Shown here piece after piece: positions 48,546 to 60,673 of a DNA stretch of 64,000 bases. The notes beneath the pieces are model-generated. The model was given only the letters and a program-made list of their open reading frames with translations, had not been told where the DNA came from and ran no database searches. Source of the DNA: Siphonodentalium dalli (Eukaryota > Mollusca > Scaphopoda > Gadilida > Siphonodentaliidae). The position numbers and the translations under genes are program-made. The stretch is from the NCBI GenBank assembly GCA_032622095.1, contig CP136064.1, forward strand, positions 43,039,989 to 43,103,988, in the 5' to 3' direction. The first letter of the stretch is position 1; each line of letters begins with the position of its first letter.

Positions 48546-49249
48546 TACTTGTATAGTTTGCAATTTTTGGGTCAATAATCCACAAAAGTAATGTCGATTT
48601 TTTCATAGCTGCTCTTATCTTTTACGATTGATCTATGAGTGTATAGATGTATCAGTAGACAAACAACACACCTATAGTACTATTCCGTTTCGCGGATTCA
48701 TACAGCATGTTGTTCGTCGACTCATACATGCACATCTATAATATATACTCTCCTAGATCAACCGAAAAACGACGTTGATGGCACATGAACATCATGCAAT
48801 CATTATTTTGTGTATTGATAAGGGCAAGTGGGTCTATACTGATAGTTGTGCCATAGTCCTACAAGCATGCACATAATTCATTAAACCTCATTTCCGAGTC
48901 GGTGCGAAATGCCTCACATCCCTAACACGATCGACACATATACCTCAAATATGTTTTTCCAATTAATGCAGAGTACTCGGGCTAAACAGTGTCTATATTT
49001 TTTTTGGAACAATAGAGACTACTGCGGGAAACGAAATGGAATTAATTGTTATCATAAAATTACATAGTGCGTCTGATATCCTATTATTTTTTTGAATCGT
49101 GAATGAGCTATGAACGAAGTAGAAGAAACATTCAAATTCACGCGAATTCGGTAAATATAGAAAGCTACCGACTACATTGTACATCTATAGTTTCCTTGAA
49201 ATAGACATTATGGCATTTTATGATTGTAATGAACATGATAATAATAATA
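48546..49249. other. Intron 1 segment, no gene recognised
   Basis: No coding or repeat signal recognised apart from small shadow frames. Confidence 0.35.
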
Positions 49250-49860
49250 AATAATTTTTATATAGCGCTTTATCCCAGATGGCCCAGAGCGCTTACATTC
49301 CTACTGGTACCCTGCCCTCTATCACACGTGATATACACACATCTAGACACACCACATACCTATATACACATACATCAAAATAATTAAACAACATCTGAGA
49401 TAACTTCCCCATAGTGAGCACAGAATAATTCACTCTTTAACAAAGATTTGAATTCGGTCAGAGAGTTTGCAAATCTTGTGTCGTGTCTCAGTGAGTTCCA
49501 AACATTTGGCGCATACGAATCAAATGCTCTATCGCCATAAGTTTTAAATTTTTTGATGGAATATCCATTAGAACTTGTGCCTTTGACCTCAGATTCATAG
49601 GTGGAACATACATACTTAAAAGTTTATCAAAATATTGAGGCAATACAGGGAAAATGCTTGAACTAGATTCTGATTTTTTACAACAGAATGACGCACATTT
49701 GTTGTCTATACGTTCACGAATTGGAAGGTAGTGTAGTTCTTGTAGCAATGGTGTTACATGTGAAAATTTTGGTTTGCGGGAAACAATCCTTGCAGCAACA
49801 TTAATTACTTTTTTCAATTTATCCAAGTGTTCAGTTGTGAAATCGACAAGCTTCTCCGTC
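49250..49860 (-). pseudogene. CR1/L2-like retrotransposon 3' end
   Basis: The minus strand encodes LKKVINVAARIVSRKPKFSH, then TPLLQELHYLPIRERID and MYVPPMNLRS. After a frame change near 49,545-49,560 it continues YGDRAFDSYAPNVWNSLRH, TRFANSLTEFKSLLKSELF and a stop. This is the classic C-terminus of CR1/L2-clade non-LTR ORF2 (LHWLP..RI..K, YGDR.F....LWN.LP, FK..LKT.LF). The 3' end is GCGCTATATAAAAATTATTT plus an (ATT)n-type tail. It is 5'-truncated and frameshifted, so inactive. Confidence 0.88.
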
Positions 49861-49984
49861 TAGTTTTTCAAGCTGAGAGCTCCCTCGGCGTCAAGAAATA
49901 TATTGGCAAATTACATTGAAAACGTATATACTCCCCGTTACCCACTCGACAACACAACTATCTATACCTTTGCATAATTTGATG

Positions 49985-51010
49985 TTGGTAGTTTATATTC
50001 TATATTATTATCCATCCCGTAACTAACACTATTTGTGATTGGGCAAAAGCCGCAACATGATAATCCGGGAAAAGACATATTGGACTCAGGAAAGTCATAT
50101 TGGACTCGAATCGAAGTCCAGTGTGACTTTTATAAAAGTTATCGGGGCTGGGTGGCGTCATTTGGGTAAACATACATATGGGTAATAAAATTGTCGTTAT
50201 ACAATGATGTGTAAATTATATGTTTCTTGTACTCGTCCAGATTGTGGTGAAAAGTCAATATGTATTTTCGCCACAACCTGGACTCGTACAAGAAACACAC
50301 ATACTGTACACAACATTGTAATAACTTTATAATAATTTGTACCAATACAAACGAAAAGTTCCTTATGTGGTATTGGGTTTTAAAACCGCGAGGCGGTGAA
50401 CTCGTCTGTTTACATTGCGAATCTTAGATTACTCAGATACCCGGATGTATGACATATTATTATCCAACTCTTAACTAACACTATTTCTGATTGGACAAAA
50501 GCCGCCAGTGCACGTGATAATCCTGGGAAAAGTCATATTGGACTCCCGAATGTCATATTGGACTCTCAAGTGTGCAATACGACTTATCATTTTTATCGGG
50601 ACTCTGTGACGTCACGAATTAACTATTGCGAAATGAATCGGTGAAATTGTGATACGCGCGCAGCACTAGTGGACTTAGCAGACGTTTCACTTCCGCATTG
50701 AGTTTTTTTTCATTTCCGTGTTTACTTGATCATGCTTTCTGGTGACTAAATAGAGAATTAAGTGCCGCCAAATACCAAAAATAACCACTAAAGTTTTATT
50801 CCCAAAATTTGGATAAACATACAGATGGATAATACAAATGTCATTATACAATGTTGTGTACAGTATGAGTTTTTCTTGTACTCGTCCAGGTTGTGGTGAA
50901 AAGTCATATTGGACTCGACACTGCGTGTCTCGTCCAATATGACTTATCACAACAACCTGGACGCGTACAAGAAAAACACATACTGCACACAACATTGTAT
51001 AATAACTTGA
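49985..51010. repeat. Repeats with AGTCATATTGGACTC motif and hairpins
   Basis: Two related units (49,985-50,345 and 50,447-51,010) share TTATTATCCA...AACTAACACTATTT.TGATTGG.CAAAAGCCGC and several AAAGTCATATTGGACTC copies. Each ends in a hairpin around CTTGTACTCGTCCAG..TGTGGTGAAAAG (50,225-50,320 and 50,870-50,975). The second hairpin is longer and better preserved. Confidence 0.7.
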
Positions 51011-51148
51011 TAATGTTTATAAACGAATTACGAGTAATGTCCACTCTTTCAACGAACCATTGTGTACGGAGTGTAATTCATGACAATCATCATACGATAT
51101 ATGTGAATCTTATTTGGTGGGAATCTATAAACTCGTATTGATAACATG

Positions 51149-52155
51149 GGACATGGGAAATTTTATTTTTATCTCGTTTAAACGAGATAACTATCTTGTT
51201 TAAACGAGATAGCAGGTGGGAAATTTTATTTTTATCTCGTTTACAGGTGGAAAATTTTATTTTTATCTCGTTTAAACGAGATAACTTATCTTGTTTAAAC
51301 GAGATAGCAGGTGGGAAATTTTATTTTTTATCTCGTTTAAACGAGATAACTTATCTCGTTTAAACGAGATAGTTATAATACAACAGTTACTAGTGGCCAG
51401 TCCAGACGGTTGCGCTCGTATATAGGTGGTACCCAAACACCACCCCATCCCATCACCCATAGTATATTGTGCTCCGCAGGCGCTCGTATATGGGTAGTTA
51501 CCCACCCACCACCACATCCCGCCACGCATAGTATCTTATGCGCCGCAGGCGCTCGTATATAGGTAATTACCCACCCTTCACCCATAGTATAGTGTGCGCC
51601 ACAGGCGCTCGTATATATGTATAGTTACCCACCCACCACCCCATCCCATCACCCATAGTATCCATGCAATGCGCCGCAGGCGCTCGTATATAGGTTGTAC
51701 CCACCCACCAACCCATCACGTCACCCATCGTGATGGGATGGGGTGGTGGGTGGGTAACTACCTATATATACGAGCGCCTGCGGCGCATAAGATACTATGG
51801 GTGGCGGGATGGGGTGGCGGGTGGGTACTATCTATATACGAGCGCCTGTGGCGCATAATATACTATGGGTGGCGGAATGGGGTGGTGGGTGGGTACAAGA
51901 AGTTACCTATACATTCCCGGTGCAACCGTCTGGACTGGCCACTAGTAACTGTTGTATTATAACTATCTCGTTTAAACGAGATAAGTTATCTCGTTTAAAC
52001 GAGATAAAAATAAAATTTCCCACCTTCTATCTCGTTTAAACAAGATAAGTTATCTCGTTTAAACGAGATAAAAATAAAATTTCCCACCTGCTATCTCGTT
52101 TAAACAAGATAAGTTATCTCGTTTAAACGAGATAAAAATAAAATTTCCCATGTCC
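51149..52155. mobile_element. Composite palindromic element with GTTTAAAC blocks
   Basis: The outer inverted repeat GGACATGGGAAATTTTATTT is at both ends. Inside are arrays of ATCTCGTTTAAACGAGAT palindromes (51,165-51,370 and 51,960-52,140), then an inverted pair around ACTAGTGGCCAGTCCAGACG, then inverted arrays of a GCGCCGCAGGCGCTCGTATA minisatellite meeting near 51,727. Four nested symmetry levels in 1 kb, no ORF beyond repeat translations. Confidence 0.85.
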
Positions 52156-53148
52156 TCATCCAGCCACCGTAATAAGGTGTGTCCAAATGAAATTAATACA
52201 TTACTGTGAACACTTTATTCACAGGAAATACGTCAACTTGCGAAGTTGCAGCTTCTTTTGAATCCAACATGCCGTAAAGTTCGGGTTTCCGTGCATTCAA
52301 AATAAAACATAAATTATTCGCGTTTCGATTTATTGAATTCGAGTTTAAGTTTAAGACATGCCTGCGACAATTAAACTGTTTGTTGGTAAGTGGATAATTG
52401 TATTTGTTCTTAGTAAAACAAGTTGGACTTTATTTCTATTTATTTCTAGTTACTTCTCATACTTCGCGTCGTGTCCGCGTGATTGATAATTGATTGCGGT
52501 ATGATACAACAAATCTAATGGGCCGATCGTCTGTACATGTATCTTTAATTGACGTTTTTAGTATAAACTGAAGAAATTGTTACACTATCCGTGTACGGCG
52601 GTTAGGACATCACGACTACAGCTAGACCGTATACGCATAATTTTATGACGTGGTACCATATAAACACAACCGTAACTCTATCTGTGAGTTTTGTAAACCT
52701 CTCTAATAGCTTTTCAAGTTTAGGCGTGAATGACGTCATCAATTTTTACAATACCATGAAACAGAATTTCGACGCGATGAAAAACGGCGCACAAAAATGG
52801 GTTAAAAATCACGTGACTTCCGCTCCGCTTTCGCATAGCATCCTGGGAACAATAATATCCCAAAAGAAATGGTGAAATCACATAATCGGAAGTGGACCAA
52901 CGGGATGGTTATGAAATTACCAACTTCAGCTTTTCTGAACAATTCCTATGTGATTTAGGCCTATAGATTAGTTTCATTTTGACCAATTTCGTTGGTTAGC
53001 TGAACGAAAACAAGCGAAGACGTCATGACATAGTCCATGACGTCATTTACGTCATTTGGCTTTGTGGGCCAGAATCCAGACATATTTGGTCTCTACCAGA
53101 AACACTGATTTCACATCACTAGACTATAGACGCAATTATATATACGAA
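52156..53148. other. Intron 1 segment, no gene recognised
   Basis: A 76-residue open frame at 52,645 has no domain. Nothing else recognised. Confidence 0.35.
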
Positions 53149-53590
53149 GTGGCTTTAGCACTGAGGGCTCAAGAACGGTATGCCGCTCTTTAGCGATGAG
53201 GGCTAAGGAGTGGTATACGGCTCTTTATAGTCGGACACTGGAGATCGAGCAGTACGGATGATAATGTAAGACCGTTCTTTGTCGCGCCAGGACCATGTGT
53301 AGCTAAATATTGGTATATACCAATGTACACCACTCCTGTGCCCCGTTCTTTGACGTTTGTCACTGAATAGCAGTATACCGTTCTTTAGTGCCAGCGCTGA
53401 AGAGCGGTAGGCCCATACCGTTCCTTGGTACCAACCGCTAAAGAGCGGTATAGCCTACCGTTCTTAATCGTATCAGACCCATAAAGATGAAGAGTGGTAT
53501 ACCACTCTTTAGCCTTTGGTACTAAAGAACGGTATAGCGTGTCAGGCCCATATAGCTAAAGAGCGATATACTGCTCTTAAGCCACGGCCT
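53149..53590. repeat. Array of AAAGAGCGGTATACCGCTCTTT-type palindromes
   Basis: At least ten degenerate copies of (T)AAAGAGCGGTAT and its complement ATACCGCTCTTTA alternate, many directly abutting as palindromes. Confidence 0.8.
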
Positions 53591-54608
53591 TATATATACA
53601 CATACACGCTTTATTGACCGTACTAACACGAGACATAAATAGAGGCTCTATCAGCGTATAATCGCTTTTGTTAGAAGTTAGGAAACAGCGTATATAATGT
53701 ATATTTGACTTTGATAAGTCTTTTAGTCACCAGTTCGCAAATCAAAGCTTTATTACAACGACACAAATTAATGAGTAACACGCATAAAACATATACAACT
53801 TGTTATATACAATATGCACACAATAAATATGGGATCCTGGATCCCTCCCTACAAACGTGTTGTTTGTATGTTTGGTTTTCATTGTTCCTTTTTTGTTTGT
53901 TCTTCTTTTGACCTAGTGTGTATATATAAGATTGTATTCTTCATCATGTTTTCAAATGTCCTTTTAGTGTAAACAATATTTATTTGAACAAAAGAACAGA
54001 ACATCACATTGACAATTATACATATTGAGAAAAAAACATAGTTCAAATAAGGATTAGATAACAAGCCATGAGCCTATGTCCCTTTGACTATAAGTTTGAA
54101 TTTTTGACCTGCATGAGCTATAATTCAGCTGCCTTCCACAATGTATACACTTAAATGCAACAAGAGACGTCTCTAAAGACCGTTTTCTAGAAAAAATACA
54201 GACTGGATTCAAACGAGGGATGTTTTCTACTGTTCGTGTGAAAGATTTGCCCAGTGATATTTTGGGATAATGCGCTCATGTAGTTATTTATATTTGTCAT
54301 AGATAAACGTGGGAAATTGCTAAGTTTAGTTTGGCATGGAGGTGTATGAGTTGCTTTAACGAGAGATGTGGTGGCAGGGTGGTTGTACTGTAGTGTTCCG
54401 CGGAATCCGCCCCTCCGACTTTGGTGAAAATATTCAACATTTTGAAATCCCATGCCGTGACACAGCAACAGTTGGAAACTACGTGTATAGATTGAAATTG
54501 TTGTGACAGTTTGATGTATTTGTGTGGTTGCTCCACTACGTGTCACGTGCGATCATATTACAGTGAAGTGATATATCCGCCGTGTCATTCATTTTTATGT
54601 TTACACAG
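53591..54608. other. End of intron 1
   Basis: No exon seen before the acceptor at 54,607-54,608. The 119-residue minus-strand frame at 54,187-54,546 has no recognisable domain. Confidence 0.4.
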
Positions 54609-54830
54609 GGAACCATTCTGCTTATGAGGCGATGGAGTGTCAGCAGAACCCAGGCTACACCTGGGGGAAATATGCACATGTCTGCTTCAAGTGGATTAAC
54701 GAAGAAAAAAAACTTTCTGAGGCTCATGCCAGATGCCAAAACGCCCCAGAAAATGCAAGACTACTTGTCATCGACTCGAAGGACAAACAGGACTGGTTCA
54801 ACACTCTACCAACAGAGTTAATAAAAGAAG
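54609..54830 (+). CDS. PAN/apple-C-type lectin gene, exon 2
   Basis: 222 bp (74 codons) flanked by TTTATGTTTACACAG| and GAAG|GTGAGATT, phase 1 to phase 1, matching exon 1 and exon 3. Encodes residues 107-180 plus the first base of 181: ECQQNPGYTWGKYAHVCFKW, then EAHARC. This is the N-terminal half of a long-form C-type lectin domain, with the extra Cys117-Cys132 pair and Cys149, which should bond to Cys244 in exon 3. The exon splits the domain before its WIGL-like strand, a usual split for these genes. No alternative intact reading frame crosses the exon ends. Confidence 0.87.
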
Positions 54831-55463
54831 GTGAGATTACTCAAATAAGCGATGTTGATACAATGTCTGGCGATAACATCTGTGAAACGCTTCTCAGTGA
54901 TTGTTCTGTTGCACTAAACGAAGAATGGTTCTACAAGTGGTTATTGTTTTCAAATATAACATAAAGATCGGCAGCATACATTGTAATTCTTAAACATGGG
55001 GTTTTCAGTGATTCTCTGATAGCTTTGTGAATCATTTCTGGATATCTAACTGGTATAAATTTGGTCCGAACGAATGGCTGCATTATAAGGTTTGGGGTAA
55101 AAAAAAAGTGACAGGAAGGTATTCATATTTTGCAGCTAGATATTTCGGGGACCTACCAACCCCACACCTGCAAAATAAAAATCTTAAGTTAATCAGTATA
55201 TGCCCCCACCGAAGTATGGATCTCATACACATGGGACATGATTTCTCTCACTCAACATGGCGGTCTTAGTTTCAAGAAATGGAAATATGTATCAGATATA
55301 TCTACAAAGATATTGTTAAGTTTTGATCTATTGTCCGGATTCAAAATAGTACACGAATTCCTTAACTTATCATGAGTAGTCTATATATCAACCAGTTCAC
55401 CATCTAGAATAAGCTCATATGGTAAAACTTTTGGTCCTCTAATGGAAATCCATTATTTACTGA
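54831..55463. other. Start of intron 2
   Basis: No further lectin-like exon recognised in the three plus-strand frames. Confidence 0.4.
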
Positions 55464-55467
55464 TTAA

Positions 55468-55545
55468 CCCTTCCATGGCTGGAGCTTTTTGAAAACCTTG
55501 TTCCAATGCATTCTCTTATATATGTGAGTCTCCCATATATGTGAT
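55468..55545. mobile_element. Truncated family P element P6
   Basis: Begins CCCTTCCATGGCTGGAGC after TTAA (55464-55467), like the complement of the P5 right end, then the CCAATGCATTCTCTTATATA stem. It breaks off near 55,545 with no second end. Confidence 0.65.
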
Positions 55546-57399
55546 TTTTAGAGATAATTAAATGTCTATTATTATTAGCTCACCAATGGACTGTAGAAAA
55601 TATTGTATTTAGAGCAATATCGTTATCCCCCATAATGGGATATAGAAATGTTTACATTCAAAACTAACAGGTATACGTGCGAGAACAATTGACTCACATG
55701 TACCACTGCCGACAGGAATATTTCTAAATCCTCTTGAATTGGTAGTTAACCTTACTTTCATTGTTATGTATATATTACAATAAAATTGCATTGGGTTGCA
55801 ATTCGACACTGGAAATCAATGGATTAATATTGGAACTGTAGTTCTCTGTATTGAAGTAAGACTTAGTAAGTGGGACGAAACAGTTGTAGGCTTTGGTGCA
55901 CCGATTGGAGGTGTTTATAAGACAATTTATTGTTATAAGCGGTGAATTTCTGTGGAAACGCTGATAATAAAACGAAAATATAAACATTTTCTCTCGATAT
56001 TCATTCAAACACACATGTGTTTCACCTGTCAATGTGTATGTCTATTTTTAAAATCGTGGAACTGGTGACATGGTTTTGAGACAAGACACATCACAATGAT
56101 CACACACAGGCCACGCGTACGATTATCGTGGCAGAAACTCGTCCAGATGTCGCAGTTTCCGTAATATTTACATACTTCGTCCAATGTGTCTTGTGCATGG
56201 GTTAAAAATCTCAGCATTTACGAATCACTCCAGGTCCAAAGGTCTCTGTTTAAATTAATGTTTTAGCTTTAGTGTTTTAGCTACGATTCAACAGGCGTAT
56301 ATGAGCGTGGCTAATGCTTGATGGCAAATCGTCTTCCTCCCTTAAATTCTACGTATCGGTTTCATGTTGAACACATATATATATTTGGGGGAAACACTAT
56401 TGTTTAAACCACTGTATTAGCTGCACGTGTCAGCCCGCAACTTTAATTTAAGGTTTTAACTGTCAGACCGCATTCAGTTTAAAGTACTGTTTGTTCAGAA
56501 CCGGGTTTAATTAAACTGGAGATGAAGAATAGGCGTTTTCAAAAATGCAGTTTTGTCAGGTTTTTAATTTGATCCGCTGCCAAAAAGAAATTCACAAATC
56601 AAAACCAGGAAATTAATGGCTATTATTAAAATATTACATTTATAATTTGAATTTCAATCACGGATACGTAATGTGGCAGTAGGGACAATATATTCGATAC
56701 ATACAGGAAATAATGTATACAGACTTATGTACATTGACAAAACTCACTGGAGTTATTGAAAATTTACAGCTGTTTTCCACTGAAAGAGGCGCTTTTTATT
56801 TTTTAAGCTGAAGACAAGTATGACCCGTTACACATTCCGGGCATATAAAGTCATTGTAAAAGTATTTAAGCAATTTATCCAGGGGGGGGGGGGGGGGGTG
56901 AAAAATAAATTTCGAAAAGTTTTGAAAAGTCCCACTAAATATAAAACCGAAAAACTATATTTCGAAACGGTGATCTTCGGTTCTCCTATTATTTTATCAA
57001 CACAAAAGTCTAAACACACGTGTACAACATTGTCACAACTCTCACGGCAAGTCAAACACAAGAGTTCTAATTTGCTGCATTTTTTACGTTTAGCTTGCGA
57101 AAATCGTCAACAAAACTACCGCTCTGATTTTCCATTCAGTCATTATGTTTTAGTGCGGGAATTGTTCTCAAAGCACACAGGGGGGGGGGGGGGGGGGGGT
57201 GAAAAAAATTCCGGGGTGGGTGGGTGGTCAAAGCAACAAGCAATTTTTTCCGCAACTAAAAACAAAATTTCCTGCTTGTTTGTTTAGTGTTTTGGCAATG
57301 AGTTGGGCTTCAAAACCACTTTGAATGAGAGAAATAATGTAATTCTAACTGGTAAACTGACTGCAGGCAGTTATCGTGTTGTATGTTGTTGCAAATTTT
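55546..57399. other. Intron 2 segment with two poly-G tracts
   Basis: G17 at 56,882-56,898 and G20 at 57,180-57,199, each followed by TGAAAAA-type sequence. The 155-residue plus-strand open frame at 56,820 crosses both runs and is not credible. Nothing else recognised. Confidence 0.5.
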
Positions 57400-57470
57400 G
57401 AAATCCAAGATGGCCGCTGGCAGCCATGTTTTTGGCCGAATGACCTCAAAATGACTCATTCCTATTTACA
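57400..57470 (+). repeat. Single S2-type half-unit
   Basis: AAATCCAAGATGGCCGCTGG then CAGCCATGTTTTT matches the half-unit of the array at 33,790-34,700. Confidence 0.5.
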
Positions 57471-57640
57471 TGTCCATGTTAACATCCATGATAAATAGTA
57501 TGCACAGAAATTCATATACAGCTGTTTACAGTGAATTTCCCCCCGCAAATCTCTGTTTTAGTGTTAAAAGGGGGGGGGTGGGTGTTAAAAAATGGTCGGA
57601 AAAAACTGCCGAAAACGGAAAAAAAAATCACTACCAATAT

Positions 57641-57850
57641 ACGAGCGCCTGCGGCGCATAGATACTATGGGAGGCGGGATGGGGTGGTGGGTGGGTACTT
57701 ACCAACATACGAGCGCCTGCGGCGCACAGATACTATGGGAGGCGGGAATGGTGGTGGGTGGGTACTTACCGATATACGAGCGCCTGCGGCGCATAGATAC
57801 TATGGGAGGCGGGATGGGGTGGTGGGTGGGTATTTACAAATATACGAGTG
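57641..57850 (+). repeat. 68-bp minisatellite, three units
   Basis: Three direct units with GAGCGCCTGCGGCGCA at 57,643, 57,711 and 57,778 (steps of 68 and 67 bp), each followed by ACTATGGGAGGCGGGATGG and GGTGGGTGGGTA. The same unit occurs inverted inside the element at 51,149-52,155 and at 60,121-60,250. Confidence 0.85.
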
Positions 57851-58752
57851 GACCAGTAAAATTTGATGAGAAGACCAAATAGCGGATGAAGATGTAAAGG
57901 GGTTGCGCGTCACAAAATGACGGGTATATAAATGTTCCTTGTTATTTGCTGGTGTCCGTGGTGAAGGAGAAGATCATTCGATCTTTTCGACCACACCGGG
58001 CGCTTCGCCCATCTACTCTCTTGCGTTGTAGTGTCCGCGTTCATGAACACATGGAATGGTCATGCTTCTTTTTTGTTCTTACTGGATGCGCGTAGGAACA
58101 CTTTACATGTATTTAAATAAAACTGTATTTTCACTTCTCTCTGCTACATTTTACAGTTTTAATTTTCCTTCTAAGTTCTATCTGCCAATGAACAAATTCT
58201 CTTATTCTGAAGATACAAAAATCGCCACCAGTTCAAAGCATTTTAAATTAATGATTATTCATAGTTACAAAGATATATGTATAAGTTCTCCCAGTCTAAT
58301 GTGGTAGCAAAGTTTAATTATATCTCCAATGCAATGTTAAAATGGTGAATAAAATATTTCACAATTCATTTGCAAGGCTTTGGTGTTTTTCTTGGCTTCG
58401 TTGGTTTTGATATCAAGCTCCTTTTTGTAACGACCCCGCTCGGCGCGCTTGCGCGCTCGAGCTCGGGTCGTGTATAGGTAACAGGTGGGCGCGTGTACTT
58501 TCTACGATCTTTATATTGACCATATTTGGAGTTGTTAACCGACTGATGCTCTTTGTTGCCATCGGCGTTGCTAAACGGTTACCCATACGTAGAAACTACC
58601 GTTTGATGCCTTAGCCCCCGAAGTGCCGTTTGCGGTGATTTTGATTATTGGGAGTGGAGAATGAGTGCTCAGATATTTGACAAACCGGCAAAATTTCATT
58701 GTACAAAATGTTGATTAATAACAGGTTTTGGGCAATTTTATACAATAGTTGA
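57851..58752. other. Intron 2 segment, GC-rich hairpin
   Basis: 58,431-58,471 (ACGACCCCGCTCGGCGCGC and following) is a GC-rich, partly self-complementary stretch ending GAGCTCGGGTCGT. Function unknown; no exon recognised. Confidence 0.4.
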
Positions 58753-58760
58753 CTGTGGTT

Positions 58761-59959
58761 CAGGGTTGGGGTAATCGTAATCAGTAATCGTAAGCAAAGT
58801 AATCGATTACAAAATTTGGAGTAATCATCTGTAATCAGTAATCATGACATTTCTTGATTACAAGTAATCGTAATCGTAATCGATTACTTTCAAATGTACC
58901 TGTAATCATGATTACATTTTGATTACTTTTTGATTACTTTTACTTTAAAATATCCATATGGATGGCTATTGGATACTCATAGTATCATACTGTGGAGTGT
59001 GCAAAGATACCAACAACATATTAGAAAGTTAGTACAAGTATGTCATGTGTTATGTTAGTGGTACAGTGTGTATATATATTCTGGCAGTGGACACAGATAA
59101 CAACACACAATTGTTGAATACAACATGAATGGCAACAAACTTGTGATACAGACAATGAAATGTTCCAATATGAATAAATAGGCTAGCCAACTTCAATTAT
59201 GATTAAATTGAATTGGGACTGCTGCAGACAATGGCTGTAGAGTCACACTGGTACAATAGGGCTAATTAACTGAACAAAGCAGGTGTGATGTACATCGGTA
59301 GAACTAATTAGCTGGTTTGTCATTTACTGCACTCATGGAGTTAAGCCTCATTTAATCCTCATCAGGATTAACAATGGATGATCATCAAATAAATCGTAGT
59401 GTTATCTTCATTATGTTGGGTATTGAATCTAGCAGAACATGCAAATAATTTATAATTGTTTCTGGTGATATTTTCATAAATATTATGCGTTAGTTTGAAT
59501 ACATGTAAGAAAATTAAAAATATATTAAAATATATTTACATAAATAAATACACATAAAACATAATGTATTCCCTATAAATTGGTGCATAACTTCACGATG
59601 AAACCTTTGCAATACATGTAAATGTAAAAAAGTCTATATGTTTATTTTATTGCTTTCATCTTTCTATAGTTTCAGTCGTTTCTTGTTTCCATGTTATGCA
59701 GTGATGTCTTTATTCAATCAAATTTGTAATGTTAATTTGAATTATTTCATTATTTATTCCTATGCGATCAAAATGGTTGGAAACTAACAATTGTAATCAG
59801 ATTTAATCAAAAAGTAATCGATTACATTTACTAAAGTAATTGTAATCGTAATCGATTACATTGGAAAAAATGTAATCAGTAATCGTAATCGTAATCATGT
59901 AAATCAAAAGTAATTGTAATCGTAATCGATTACATTGGCATGTAATCGCCCCAACCCTG
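58761..59959. mobile_element. hAT-type non-autonomous element with exact 8-bp TSD
   Basis: A 1,199-bp element. Termini CAGGGTTGGGGTAATCG and, in complement, CAGGGTTGGGGCGATTAC. It is flanked by an exact duplication CTGTGGTT (58753-58760 and 59960-59967). Terminal CAGGG with an 8-bp target duplication is the hAT hallmark. Both subterminal regions (58,770-58,945 and 59,793-59,950) are packed with TAATCGATTACA-type repeats, likely transposase binding sites by analogy. The interior has no transposase ORF. Confidence 0.9.
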
Positions 59960-60120
59960 CTGTGGTTAGCATTATTTTTGGGCAATTAATCGATTCGAAT
60001 AACTGAAGCGGCATTTCAAAAAATGTGTTGTTGTTGGAATCTGCTGATATGGGGACCATCGAATTGGATTGAGTACTTTTAAATTCATATAAACTTTGCA
60101 TGAAGAATATGTTCTAACCG

Positions 60121-60255
60121 GGATTGTGTAGCACCCACCCACCTCCCCATCCCGCCATCAATAGTATCTTATGCGCCGCAGGCGCTCGTATATAGGTAGT
60201 ACCCACCACCACCCCACCCCGCCACCCATATTTGGCGGTGGGGGTGGGTGGGTAC
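60121..60255. repeat. Inverted pair of the 68-bp minisatellite
   Basis: CACCCACCCACC...CGCCGCAGGCGCTCGTATAT, then an inverted GGCGGTGGGGGTGGGTGGGT end, the same unit as at 57,641. Confidence 0.75.
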
Positions 60256-60317
60256 AAAAAATGATTGAAAGGGAAAAAATGCCATACGTGCCTGAATTTT
60301 TTTCCCGACCCCCCCTG

Positions 60318-60478
60318 ATTTATCGACATAATAGTATGTGGACTCGCGGAACAGCTATATATTTATCGTGATAATAGTATGTGGACTCGCGGAACAGCTA
60401 TTTATCGACATAATAGTATGTGGATTCGCGGAACAGCTATTTATTTATCGTGATACTAGTATGTGGACTCGCAAAACC
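60318..60478 (+). repeat. About 42-bp tandem repeat, four units
   Basis: ATAGTATGTGGACTCGCGGA recurs at about 60,331, 60,374 and 60,413, with a more diverged unit near 60,455, separated by AACAGCTATTTAT spacers. It lies about 200 bp before exon 3, inside intron 2. Confidence 0.8.
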
Positions 60479-60673
60479 GAAATAGACTGGTGTCGCTGTG
60501 ATATATGTGTTATGGATACGTTGATTTCAATTATTTTTCATATTTTATTCGCCATTTAAGAGGCAAATTGGCTTAAGAAGTAAAATGTATCGGCCCGTTT
60601 GTGATCAAATTGGACAGGCAACTTTGAACTATAGTGCACGACGGTGACTCACATTGATAATGTTATCTTCCAG

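Noticed and set aside
51149-52155. Possible CRISPR array (regular GTTTAAAC repeats)
   Set aside because: Repeats are self-complementary, spacers are repeated too, and the context is eukaryotic intronic DNA.
56820-57287. 155-residue open frame
   Set aside because: It crosses two poly-G tracts that supply long Gly runs, so openness is an artefact of homopolymers.
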